64,000 nt of DNA, from assembly GCF_022012305.1 (NCBI RefSeq), contig NZ_JAKLTM010000001.1, forward strand, positions 744,001 through 808,000, read 5' to 3'. Source of the stretch: Ramlibacter paludis. GTDB lineage: Bacteria; Pseudomonadota; Gammaproteobacteria; Burkholderiales; Burkholderiaceae_C. Both the position numbers and the translations under genes were made by a program. Shown here one piece after another: positions 15,163-23,793 of the stretch. The notes under the pieces are model-generated. The model worked only from the letters and a program-made list of their open reading frames with translations. It had not been told where the DNA came from and searched no databases. Every line of letters begins with the position of its first letter. The first letter of the stretch is position 1.

Positions 15163-15950
15163 GACGCTGCGCCCCCGAACACGTAGGAGTCCATGGACAG
15201 CACGCCGTAGGTGATGCCGCCTTCCAGCGTCTGCACCCGGTCGTCCGGCGCCGCGGCGCCCGCGGCCACCAGCAGGGGCAGGAAGTGTTCCGCCGTCGGG
15301 TGCGCGCGCTTCGCGTGCGGCGCGATCGCCAGCGTCTGCTGCAGGCGCTCGTCGTCGCGCGCCTCCACCACCTGGCGCACCCAGGCCGCGAATTCGCGGG
15401 CGTAGTCCGCTTCGTGGCCGTCGTCGTGCATGCGGAACTCGTAGAGGTTGTGCGTCAGCGAGCCGGAGCCGACCACCAGCACGCCTTCGTCGCGCAGCGG
15501 GCGCAGCGCCTGGCCGAGCGCATAGGCCTGCTTCGCGTCGAGGGCCGCGGGCAGCGAGAGCTGGAACACCGGCACGTCGGCAGCGGGATAGAGGAAGCGC
15601 AGCGGCACCCAGGCGCCGTGGTCCAGGCCCTGGTGTTCGTCGAGTTCCGCGGGCCAGCCGGCAGCGCGCAGCACTTCCTGCGTGCGCCGCGCCAGCGCGG
15701 GGGCGCCCGGGGCCGGGTACTGCAGTTCGAACAAGGCGCGCGGGAAGCCGCCGAAGTCGTGCACGGTGGCAGGCGCGGCGGTAGCGGCTACGCGCAGGCC
15801 GCGCGTCATCCAGTGCGGCGACACGACCAGCAGCGCCTTCGGGCGCGGCAGCGCCTTGCCGAGCGCGGTGAGTTGGGGGCCGAGGCGGCCCGGTTCCAGC
15901 GCGAAGGTGGGCGCGCCGTGCGAGACGAAGAGGACAGGAGTGCGTTCCAT
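15159..15950 (-). CDS. ygiD: 4,5-DOPA dioxygenase extradiol-like protein (YgiD family)
   Basis: This 263-residue LigB-type extradiol dioxygenase has metal-ligand candidates in FVSHGAPT (His11), VVSPHW (His46), GLDHGAWVPL (His111) and SGSLTHNLYEF (His167). E. coli YgiD is 262 residues. A longer open frame begins at 16028, but its extra residues lie in the divergent promoter region and do not match the family, so MERTPVLFVSHG is taken as the start. The unit is divergent from a LysR gene 77 bases away, its likely regulator. Confidence 0.9.
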   Translation of the reverse strand: MERTPVLFVSHGAPTFALEPGRLGPQLTALGKALPRPKALLVVSPHWMTRGLRVAATAAPATVHDFGGFPRALFELQYPAPGAPALARRTQEVLRAAGWPAELDEHQGLDHGAWVPLRFLYPAADVPVFQLSLPAALDAKQAYALGQALRPLRDEGVLVVGSGSLTHNLYEFRMHDDGHEADYAREFAAWVRQVVEARDDERLQQTLAIAPHAKRAHPTAEHFLPLLVAAGAAAPDDRVQTLEGGITYGVLSMDSYVFGGAAS

Positions 15951-16027
15951 GATCCATCCAATGTAGTTGTCGCGCCGGGAAAGATAAACGTGCTTCAATG
16001 GCACACACTGTCTCGCGAGGTTGAACA

Positions 16028-16927
16028 ATGGACCGCTTCCTCGAACTGCGCTCCTTCACCGAAGTGGTGGATGCCGGCAGCTTCGTCGCCGCCGCCGACC
16101 AGCTCAGCCTGTCCAAGGCCGCGATCTCCCGCCACGTCGCGGAACTGGAAGCCCGGCTCGGCGTGCGGCTGCTGCATCGGACCACCCGCAAGCTCTCGCT
16201 CACCGACGAAGGCGAGGTCTTCTATGCCCGCAGCCGCGACGTCCTGGCCGGGCTCGAGGAGGCGGAAGCGGAGCTGACCAGCCGCAGCCGCGAAGCGGTG
16301 GGGCAGTTGCGCGTGAGCGCGCCGGTCAGCTTCGGGATCCAGCACCTGGCGCCGGTGTGGGGCCAGTTCCGGCAGAAGCATCCCAAGGTGGCGCTGGAGG
16401 TGAACCTCTCCGACCGCGTGGCCGACCTCGCCGAGGAAGGTTTCGACGTCGCCATCCGCATCGCGCGCCTGCCCAGCTCCAGCCTGGTGAGCCGCCAGCT
16501 GGCCGCAACGCGGATGGTGCTGTGCGCCTCGCCGCCATACCTCAAGCGCGCCGGCAAGCCCGCGCATCCTTCGGACCTGGCGCGGCACGCGGTGGTGGCG
16601 TACAGCTACTGGTCGGAACGCGACACCTGGGAGTTCGACGGACCCGAAGGCCGCGTGGCCGTCCGCACCGATCCCTGGCTGCGCACCAACAACGGCGACG
16701 TCTGCCGGGCCGCCGCCTTGCAGCACCAGGGCATCATCCTGCAGCCGACCTTCATCGTCGGCGCCGACCTGGCGAGCGGCAAGCTGGTGGAAGTGCTGCC
16801 CAGGTACCGCTCGCTCACGCTGGGCATCCACGCCGTCTACCAGAGCCGCAAGCACCTCACGCCCAAGGTGCGGCTGCTGGTCGACTTCCTGGTGCGCTGG
16901 TTCCGCGAGGAGCGCTGGCCGCGTTGA
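16028..16927 (+). CDS. LysR-family transcriptional regulator
   Basis: This 299-residue protein has a classic CrgA/DsdC-like N-terminus: FLELRSFTEVVDAGSFVAAA, then KAAISRHVAELEARLGVRLLHRTTR within 65 residues. The effector domain follows, with LRVSAPVSFGIQHLAPVW and DVAIRIARLPSSSLVSR. It is transcribed away from the ygiD-like operon, which it probably controls. It converges with the DUF3999 gene, the stop codons abutting. Confidence 0.93.
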   Translation: MDRFLELRSFTEVVDAGSFVAAADQLSLSKAAISRHVAELEARLGVRLLHRTTRKLSLTDEGEVFYARSRDVLAGLEEAEAELTSRSREAVGQLRVSAPVSFGIQHLAPVWGQFRQKHPKVALEVNLSDRVADLAEEGFDVAIRIARLPSSSLVSRQLAATRMVLCASPPYLKRAGKPAHPSDLARHAVVAYSYWSERDTWEFDGPEGRVAVRTDPWLRTNNGDVCRAAALQHQGIILQPTFIVGADLASGKLVEVLPRYRSLTLGIHAVYQSRKHLTPKVRLLVDFLVRWFREERWPR

Positions 16928-18319
16928 TCAGGCCGGCGGCGGGGTTTCGCCGCGGCGCAATTGCCGCAGCAGGGACCAGGCCACGCCGCCCAGCACCAGC
17001 ACGGCGGCGAGCAGCACGGCCCAGAGGCCGGCCGAGCGCGCATCGAGGCCGCGTGGCAACCAGGCAGGAGGTGCCGCGACCGGGTCGCTGCGGGCGTCGC
17101 GCAACTGCGCCAGCGGCAGGTCGGCGAGGCGCTTGGTGGTCGTGGCGGCCAGCATGCCGATCGGCAGGGCGGCGGCGGCGGTGGCTTCGCGTCCCGCGGC
17201 CAGCTGGTAAGGACCGTCCGCGCCGGCGACGAATACCAGGTCCACCGGATCGAACAGAACGCGCACCGCGATCGGCACGCCTTGCAGCCGTGTCCCGTGC
17301 GTGGCTTCCACCCGCAGCATGCGCACCGACGGGTGCTGCAGCACGGCCGGCAGGTTGACGCTCTCCTGGCCCGCTTCGCCCAGGCGATACACCACCGCGC
17401 TGCCGAGGAAGCGCCAGGGTTCGGAGGCCCGGTTGCGCCCGAGGATGCGCAGCGGCAGCAGCGTGTTGGCGCGCGGCGTGGTGATTTCCAGTTGCGCGAC
17501 CGGCGTGGCGAAAGGCAGTCCCCACTCGAGCGCCAGATCGGCGTCCGGCTGCGGCGCAGGCAGCGTGATGGCCGGGCGTTCGGGCTGCACGGGCCCTGCG
17601 CTCACCAGGCCGGTGACGGATTCGATGGCCACGCCTTGCTGGCCCGTCCACTCCAGGCGCAGGTAGCGGTCCTGCAGGCGCAGCGGCTCGCGCAGTTCGA
17701 GCCGGTCGTTGGCCGGCGCGTTGTCGCCCTCGAAGCGGTAGACGCGGCCTTGCAGCGCGATGGGCGTCCAGTTCTCGAGGTCCGCGCTGCTGCTGGCGCT
17801 GATGCGCACCGGCGCATTGGGCGGCAAAGTGGCCTTGAGCACGAGTGCGGTGACCGGGTCCTGCAGCTTGCGCGTGTCGAACAGCGCGGCCGGCAGCTTC
17901 TGCGCCTTGCCTTCGGCGGCAGATGGCGTGCCGCCCATCTGCACCCAGACCGATTGGCCGGCGCTGTTGCTGTCCACCTTCAGCTGCACGGCGCCGGCCG
18001 GCAAGGCGCGGCCGGGCACGGCGGTGTGCAGCTGCAGCGCGGGGAACGCGGCGGTCGCGGTGCGTGCCGCGGCGTTCGGCTGCGCAGGGGCGGCCAGCGC
18101 GAAGGGCACGGGCTGGCCCTTGGCATCGAACACGCGCAGGTCGGCGGCGCTGGGCGACTGCAGCCGCGCAAGCGCGTCGGCCGGCAGCGATGCGCGCACC
18201 AGGCCGCTGCGCCCGCCCGTGTCCAGCGTCGCGCGCCACTGGAAGTCGGCGGCGCCGGGGTCGGCGGCGTGGGCGTGCAGCGCCATCAGTGCGGCGGCCA
18301 GGACCAGGGTGACCTTCAT
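16928..18319 (-). CDS. DUF3999 family envelope protein
   Basis: This 463-residue protein has a signal peptide ending ALHAHA, a mostly beta-rich exported region (LDTGGRSGLVRASLP, then YRFEGDNAPANDRLEL) and one C-terminal membrane helix (AGLWAVLLAAVLVLGGVAW) followed by a short basic tail. This matches DUF3999, whose genes usually pair with DUF2339. Its ATG overlaps the DUF2339 stop codon (ATGA). Function is unknown; the partner and the anchored periplasmic domain suggest an envelope complex. Confidence 0.85.
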   Translation of the reverse strand: MKVTLVLAAALMALHAHAADPGAADFQWRATLDTGGRSGLVRASLPADALARLQSPSAADLRVFDAKGQPVPFALAAPAQPNAAARTATAAFPALQLHTAVPGRALPAGAVQLKVDSNSAGQSVWVQMGGTPSAAEGKAQKLPAALFDTRKLQDPVTALVLKATLPPNAPVRISASSSADLENWTPIALQGRVYRFEGDNAPANDRLELREPLRLQDRYLRLEWTGQQGVAIESVTGLVSAGPVQPERPAITLPAPQPDADLALEWGLPFATPVAQLEITTPRANTLLPLRILGRNRASEPWRFLGSAVVYRLGEAGQESVNLPAVLQHPSVRMLRVEATHGTRLQGVPIAVRVLFDPVDLVFVAGADGPYQLAAGREATAAAALPIGMLAATTTKRLADLPLAQLRDARSDPVAAPPAWLPRGLDARSAGLWAVLLAAVLVLGGVAWSLLRQLRRGETPPPA

Positions 18320-21126
18320 GTCGCGGCTCCCTGCAAACCTTCGCCCCCCGGCGACTGCGAGGCGCGCGCCGGGGGCAGCGGCGCGAACCACCCCACCACC
18401 AGCATCAGCAGGCCGACCGCGATGAAGACGACGATGCGCTCGGAGCCGCCGCGATTCGACAGGTCGATCACGAACAGCTTGAGCACCGTCAGCCCCAGCA
18501 GGCCGGCGCCCAGCATCCAGGGCGTGCGCAGGGCCTGGCGATGGGCGACCACCATCAGCACGAGGGCCAGCAAGGTCCACAGGATCGAGAAGCCCGCCTG
18601 CACGAGGAAGGACGAGAACAGGCTGTGCGCGTCCCACGCCACGTGGCCGTAGTGGTGCGCCATGCGCAGCCATACGGTGTTGAGCGCGATGAAGGCGATC
18701 CCCGCCAGCACGGCGCCGGGCGCCGGGCCCAGCGCGGCGGCCGGCACCTGCAGGTAGCCGGAACGCACGCGCAGCAGCCAGCGCGCGCAGGCCAGCAGGG
18801 CGAGGGCCAGTGCCAGGTCGGTCGGATTGAGCAAGGGCAGGTAAGGCAGCGGCCTTGCATCGCCGCGCGAGTGCACGGCCACCAGCACCGTCCCGGCCGC
18901 CAGCGCGATCGCCAGCGGCGCCGCGGCGCGCCAGAGATAGGCCGCGCCGAACCGGTTCAACGGGTAGGCCGCGGTGGCAACCCCGGCTTTCGCCGTTTCC
19001 CACAACTTCCGCGTTCCCAGCAGCAGCATCACCGTGGTCGCCGCCACCAGCAGGATCACCGTCGCCCACGCCGTCTGCCAGAGCTGCGCCTTGCCGATCG
19101 CGAACACCAGCCCGTTCCCGAGCAGCAGCACCAGCAGCCAGACGCCGCCCGCATGCACCCACGGCCACCAGGCTTGGGGCGCTCCGCCATCGAGGTGGCG
19201 CAGCATCGTGAAATGCAGCAGCAGCGCCAGGGGCCAGGCCAGCCAGCCGCCGGACTGGAAGACGTGGTCCAGCGTGGCCATGCCGAGCACGGCCGCCATC
19301 AGCATCACCGGCATCACCGTCCACGCGGGTGTTGCCGCGACCGGCCACGGCGATGCCCGCCTGGGCAGGGCAAGGTGGTGCAGCGCAAAGGCGCTCAGCG
19401 CCCAGGCCAGCAGGTGCAGCAGCTGGCGCTGTGCCGGATCGAACAGCGTGGCATAGCCGCCCTGGGCGTCCACGCTGAAGCGGCCGATCTCGCCGCTCAG
19501 TGCCCATTGCCACCAGAGGAAGCCGGCCCAGAACAGCCAGGGAGAGAGCGCGTTCTCGAGGCCCGCAAAGGCCGTGGCCGGCGCGCCCGCGTTCTCGGGC
19601 GCACGCGGCGTGCGGGACCACCAGGCGATGGCCAGCGCCGCGGCGGCCAGCATGGTGGCGCCGAGGAATGCCGGGTTCGCCAACGGCCACTGGCCCAGTT
19701 GCGCGTGCGAGCTGCCTTCGAGATACAGCAATGCCGCCAGGCCCTGCAGCGCCAGGCCGGCGGCGCGGGCCAGCCAGCGGCCCTGGCGGCGGCCCATCCA
19801 GTAGACCGCGGCGCCTTCCACCGCCCAGACGGCGGAGGTCCAGCGGCCATCGAGCGCGAGCGGCACGGCCAGCGTGACGAAACCCAGCGCCAGGGCAGCG
19901 AAGCACTCGGCCAGCCACTGGTTCACCGTGCGATCGCCCGCCTGGCGCCGCACCAGCCACCAGCCCAGCACCAGGTACAGCGCGCCCAGCGCCAGCGAGG
20001 AAAAGGCGGTCGCATAAGGCACGTCGCGCAGGAGACCGGCCTGCAGACCGAAAGCCACCACCGGGTTGCCGAACAACAGCGTCGCATCGATCGCCTTGCG
20101 TGCGCCGTCGCCGTGGCGCAGCGCATAGAACAGCGCGGCCAGCAGGTACAGCAGGAAGAAGGCGACCAGGAAGGGCTCGGTGCTTTCCAGGTCGGCGGGG
20201 CTGTACTTCAGCACGCCCCACAGCGTCGCTACGCCGAAGGTGGCGAAGAATCCGAGCAGGTTGAGCGCGCGCCAGGCCTTCACCCAGGCGATGGCGGCAA
20301 TCGCCACGCCCAGCAGCAGGTAGTAGCCGAAGAGGCCGACATGGCTGCCCTGGCCGGTGGAGACCAGCAGCGGCGCCGCGAAGCCGCCGGCGAAGCCGAT
20401 GAAGGCGAGCGGCAGCGCGTTCTGCGCCAGCGCGATGATCGTGGAGAACAGGCACACGAGGCCGAGCGCGCCGAAGGCCGCGGCGGGCGGCAGGTACTGG
20501 TAGAGGCGGAAGGCGGCGAAGACGGTGAGGTACAGCACCGCCACGCCAGCGCCTTGCAAGGTGAGCGCGAAGCCGCGCTTGGCCGGTGCCTTGCTGCCGG
20601 CGCGCAGCCCGAAGACGAAGAGGGCGATGCCGGCGGCCCCGATCGCGGCCAGCCGCAGCTGCGGCGGCAGCAGCGCGTTTTCGACCGCGTACTTGGCCAG
20701 GAAGGCGAGCCCGACGAACAGCACCAGCACACCCATGCGCACCACCGTGTTGCCGCCGAACAGCCAGTCGCGCGCCCGCCAGAAGAGGCGGGTGACGAAG
20801 TCGGGCTCGGCGGGCTTCACCGGGGCGCGGGGACGCGGTGCCGGCGCTTCGGCAACCACCGTGGTTGGCGCGGCGACGACGGGAGCCGGGACAGGCGCAA
20901 CCGCGGTCGGCGCCGCGGCGGTTGCGGCCGCAACGGTGGGCGCCGGCACGATGGCCTGTGCCGGCCCGGCCTGCGTGCGCGCGACTTCGCGCCGCACCGC
21001 GGAGCGCAAGCTCCAGCCGGCAGCCGCGCCCAGGATCGCTCCCAGGACCATTTGGAATTCGGAATCGCCGTAGCCGCGCCACAGAAGGCCCAGCACCGCT
21101 CCCCAGATCGCGCCCCAGATGACCAT
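18316..21126 (-). CDS. DUF2339 polytopic membrane protein
   Basis: This 936-residue protein has one or two N-terminal hydrophobic segments, then an Ala/Pro/Val-rich linker (about 55-100), the marker VTRLFWRARDWLFGGNTVVRMG, and more than 20 membrane helices to the C-terminus. That layout is typical of DUF2339. The chosen start has GAGGGGG seven bases upstream; a longer frame to 21426 runs into an unrelated upstream region. The function is unknown. It is coupled to the DUF3999 gene. Confidence 0.87.
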   Translation of the reverse strand: MVIWGAIWGAVLGLLWRGYGDSEFQMVLGAILGAAAGWSLRSAVRREVARTQAGPAQAIVPAPTVAAATAAAPTAVAPVPAPVVAAPTTVVAEAPAPRPRAPVKPAEPDFVTRLFWRARDWLFGGNTVVRMGVLVLFVGLAFLAKYAVENALLPPQLRLAAIGAAGIALFVFGLRAGSKAPAKRGFALTLQGAGVAVLYLTVFAAFRLYQYLPPAAAFGALGLVCLFSTIIALAQNALPLAFIGFAGGFAAPLLVSTGQGSHVGLFGYYLLLGVAIAAIAWVKAWRALNLLGFFATFGVATLWGVLKYSPADLESTEPFLVAFFLLYLLAALFYALRHGDGARKAIDATLLFGNPVVAFGLQAGLLRDVPYATAFSSLALGALYLVLGWWLVRRQAGDRTVNQWLAECFAALALGFVTLAVPLALDGRWTSAVWAVEGAAVYWMGRRQGRWLARAAGLALQGLAALLYLEGSSHAQLGQWPLANPAFLGATMLAAAALAIAWWSRTPRAPENAGAPATAFAGLENALSPWLFWAGFLWWQWALSGEIGRFSVDAQGGYATLFDPAQRQLLHLLAWALSAFALHHLALPRRASPWPVAATPAWTVMPVMLMAAVLGMATLDHVFQSGGWLAWPLALLLHFTMLRHLDGGAPQAWWPWVHAGGVWLLVLLLGNGLVFAIGKAQLWQTAWATVILLVAATTVMLLLGTRKLWETAKAGVATAAYPLNRFGAAYLWRAAAPLAIALAAGTVLVAVHSRGDARPLPYLPLLNPTDLALALALLACARWLLRVRSGYLQVPAAALGPAPGAVLAGIAFIALNTVWLRMAHHYGHVAWDAHSLFSSFLVQAGFSILWTLLALVLMVVAHRQALRTPWMLGAGLLGLTVLKLFVIDLSNRGGSERIVVFIAVGLLMLVVGWFAPLPPARASQSPGGEGLQGAAT

Positions 21127-21253
21127 GCCAAACCCCCTCGCAGGATTGCCGTGCGGCGACTGTGGCCGCGGCCGGCCGCTGTGCCGCGGCTCGCTGGGTC
21201 CAGTATAGGAAAGCGCTACCGGCGGGCCCCGGCGCCGCGCCCGAAGGGCTCCC

Positions 21254-21493
21254 TCAGGGGACGGATGGCAGCAGCGCCGCGGCTTGCTCGCACCAGTAGT
21301 CAGCCGCGGCGAACCAGCTTTCCCACACGCAGCCGTTGCAGCCCTTGCCGCAGCAGGTGTCGGGTTCGGGCGGCGGCGCGCGAAATACCAACCCGCCAGC
21401 GGCCAGCTGAAGGCCGAGTTCGGCAAAGCGGGAGCGCGCGTGGAGCAGGGCGGGCGAGCCTTCGGAGATCACGCCGCCATTGTCGCCAATCAC
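21254..21493 (-). CDS. Small oxidoreductase-like cysteine protein, coupled to xdhB
   Basis: This 79-residue frame has the pattern PPPEPDTCCGKGCNGCVW, followed by aromatic residues. It matches the oxidoreductase-like small domain (Pfam PF09791, as in human OXLD1) as I recall it: CC-x2-GC-x2-CVW. A GTG start at 21493 overlaps the xdhB stop codon (GTGA), so it should be made by translational coupling; no ATG is available in frame. The four cysteines could bind metal or an Fe-S cluster. Its position directly after xdhB suggests a link to XdhAB maturation or electron transfer, which is inference. Confidence 0.7.
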   Translation of the reverse strand: MIGDNGGVISEGSPALLHARSRFAELGLQLAAGGLVFRAPPPEPDTCCGKGCNGCVWESWFAAADYWCEQAAALLPSVP

Positions 21494-23793
21494 TTCAGCG
21501 CGCGCAGCACGTTCTCCGCCGTCGCCGGCGCGTCCATCCGCACGGCCTTGCCCTTGGCCTGCGCCGCCGCATCGCGCAGCGCTTCCCACACGCTGATCGC
21601 CAGCATGAAGGGCGGCTCGCCGACGGCCTTGCTGCCGCCGACGTTGTCTTCTCGGTTGGCCTCCGGCCAGAGCTCCACCTGGAAGTGCTCCGGCACGTCG
21701 CCCGTCGCCGGGATCTTGTAGGTGCTGGGTGCGTGCGTTGCGAGGTAGCCCTTGTCGTTCCACACCAGCTGCTCGGTCGTGAGCCAGCCCATGCCCTGGA
21801 TGAAGCCGCCTTCGATCTGGCCGATGTCGATGGCCGGATTGATGGAGGTGCCGACGTCGTGCAGGATGTCCACCTTCAGCACGCGGCTCTCGCCGGTCAG
21901 CGTGTCGATGGCCACCTCCGTACAGGCGGCGCCGTACGAGAAGTAGTAGAACGGCCGCCCCGTCAGCGTGTGCTTGTCGTAGTGGATCTTGGGCGTCTTG
22001 TAGAAGCCGTCGCTCCACAGCTGCACGCGCGAGTGGTAGGCGTCGTCGAGCAATTGCTCCCAGGTCATCACGGCCTGCGGCCCGCTCACCTGGCCGTGGG
22101 CGAAGATCACCTGCTCGGGCCGGCAGTCCTGCTTGTCCGCCACGTAGGCGGCCAGGCGCTCGCGGATCTCCCGCGCGGCGAACTGTGCGGCGCGGCCGTT
22201 GAGGTCGGTGCCGCTCGATGCCGCCGTGGCGCTCGCATTGGGGATCTTGCTGGTGTCGGTCGCGGTGATGCGCACGCGCTCGAACGGGATGCCCAGTTCG
22301 TCGGCGACGATCTGGCAGATCTTGGTGTGCAGGCCCTGGCCCATCTCCGTGCCGCCGTGGTTCACCTGCACGCTGCCGTCGGTGTAGCAGTGCACCAGCG
22401 CGCCGGCCTGGTTGAAGAAGGTGGCGGTGAAGGAAATGCCGAACTTCACCGGCGTCAGCGCCAGACCGCGCTTGATGACGGGGCTCTTCGCGTTCCACTG
22501 CGCGATGGCGGCACGCCGCGCGCGGTACGACGAGGACTCTTCCAGCCGCTCCAGCAGCGGATGCAGGATGTTGTCCTCCACCTGCATCTGGTAGTGCGTG
22601 ACGTTGCGGTCCTCGACGCCGTACAGGTTGGCGCGGCGCACGTCGAGCGGGTCGAGCCCCAGCGCGCGCGCGATGTCGCCCAGGATCGCCTCGATCGCGA
22701 TCATGCCCTGCGGACCGCCGAAACCACGGAAGGCCGTGTGGCTCTGCACGTTGGTCTTGCAGCGGTAGGAGACGATCTCGACGTCGGAGAGGAAGTAGGC
22801 GTTGTCGGCGTGGAAGACCGCGCGGTCCGCCACCGGGCCGCTCAGGTCCGCGCTCCAGCCGCAGTTGGCCAGCAGCTTCAGCTGCAGCCCGGTGATGCGG
22901 CCGCTGTCGTCGAAGCCGACGTCCCAGTCGTAGGCAAAGGGATGGCGCTTGCCGGTGACCATGAAGTCGTCGTCGCGGTCCAGCCGCAGCTTCACCGGCC
23001 GCTTGGTCTTGCGCGCCGCCAGCGCGGCCCACACGGCGATATGGCCCGACTGCGTTTCCTTGCCGCCGAAGCCGCCGCCCATGCGCCGGCACTCGACGAT
23101 CACTGCATGGTTCTCCAGGCCCAGCGCATGCGCGACCCAGTGCTGGATCTCGCCCGGGTGCTGCGTGCTGGAATAGATCCACCACTGGTCCTGCTCCAGC
23201 GGCAGCGCGTAGCCGACCTGGCCTTCCAGGTAGAAGTGCTCCTGGCCGCCCACTTCGAGCGAGCCGCTCAGCCGGTGCGGGGCCCGCGCGATTCCCTGCT
23301 CGGGCTCGCCGCGTCGCACGGTCACCGGCGGCAGCACGAAGCTTTGCGCCTGCAAGGCTTTGCGCACGTCGACGATCGCCGGCAGTGCTTCGATGTCCAG
23401 CTTGACCTTGCGTGCCGCGCGCCGCGCCTGCATCACCGTCTCGGCCACCACCACGCCGACCACCTGGCCGATGAATTCCACCGTGTCGCGGGCAAAGATC
23501 GGCTCGTCGTGGACGAAGGTCGCGAGGATGGGGTCGCCGGGGATGTCGGCCGCGAGCACGACGTCCTTCACGCCGGGCATCGTCAGTGCTGCGCTCGCAT
23601 CGACGCCGCGCAGCTTGCCGCGCGCGACGTTGGAGAGGATGGGCGCGGCATGCAGCGTGCCTTTCACCTCCGGGATGTCGTCGATGTAGGTGGCGCCACC
23701 CGCCACCTGGGCGCGGGCGCTCTCGTGAGGGTGCGACTGGCCGGTGGCCGGCCGCGCGGCCGTCCGGGCCAGGAATTTCTCGGGGGCGTTCAT
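21490..23793 (-). CDS. xdhB: Xanthine dehydrogenase molybdopterin-binding subunit
   Basis: This 767-residue protein is close in length to the Rhodobacter capsulatus XdhB (about 777). It shows the aldehyde oxidase/xanthine dehydrogenase large-subunit order: TYIDDIPEVKGTLHAAP, then GQEHFYLEGQVGYA, RRMGGGFGGKE, AFRGFGGPQG with the substrate-binding Arg, NHGGTEMGQGLHTK, and the catalytic Glu726 in VGEPPFML. With XdhA it oxidises hypoxanthine to xanthine and urate. Its ATG overlaps the xdhA stop codon (ATGA). No xdhC chaperone gene follows; the next gene encodes the small cysteine-rich protein. Confidence 0.95.
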   Translation of the reverse strand: MNAPEKFLARTAARPATGQSHPHESARAQVAGGATYIDDIPEVKGTLHAAPILSNVARGKLRGVDASAALTMPGVKDVVLAADIPGDPILATFVHDEPIFARDTVEFIGQVVGVVVAETVMQARRAARKVKLDIEALPAIVDVRKALQAQSFVLPPVTVRRGEPEQGIARAPHRLSGSLEVGGQEHFYLEGQVGYALPLEQDQWWIYSSTQHPGEIQHWVAHALGLENHAVIVECRRMGGGFGGKETQSGHIAVWAALAARKTKRPVKLRLDRDDDFMVTGKRHPFAYDWDVGFDDSGRITGLQLKLLANCGWSADLSGPVADRAVFHADNAYFLSDVEIVSYRCKTNVQSHTAFRGFGGPQGMIAIEAILGDIARALGLDPLDVRRANLYGVEDRNVTHYQMQVEDNILHPLLERLEESSSYRARRAAIAQWNAKSPVIKRGLALTPVKFGISFTATFFNQAGALVHCYTDGSVQVNHGGTEMGQGLHTKICQIVADELGIPFERVRITATDTSKIPNASATAASSGTDLNGRAAQFAAREIRERLAAYVADKQDCRPEQVIFAHGQVSGPQAVMTWEQLLDDAYHSRVQLWSDGFYKTPKIHYDKHTLTGRPFYYFSYGAACTEVAIDTLTGESRVLKVDILHDVGTSINPAIDIGQIEGGFIQGMGWLTTEQLVWNDKGYLATHAPSTYKIPATGDVPEHFQVELWPEANREDNVGGSKAVGEPPFMLAISVWEALRDAAAQAKGKAVRMDAPATAENVLRALK

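Noticed and set aside
15956..15963. ATCCAATG shared with the iorA divergent promoter (9843-9850)
   Set aside because: An isolated 8-mer match in 64 kb is close to chance, and there is no inverted partner at this site.
16928..21082. 1384-residue minus-strand frame joining DUF3999 to the upstream region
   Set aside because: Only the last third is the DUF3999 protein. The rest is a shifted-frame shadow of DUF2339, and MKVTLVLAAALMALHAHA gives a proper signal peptide start.
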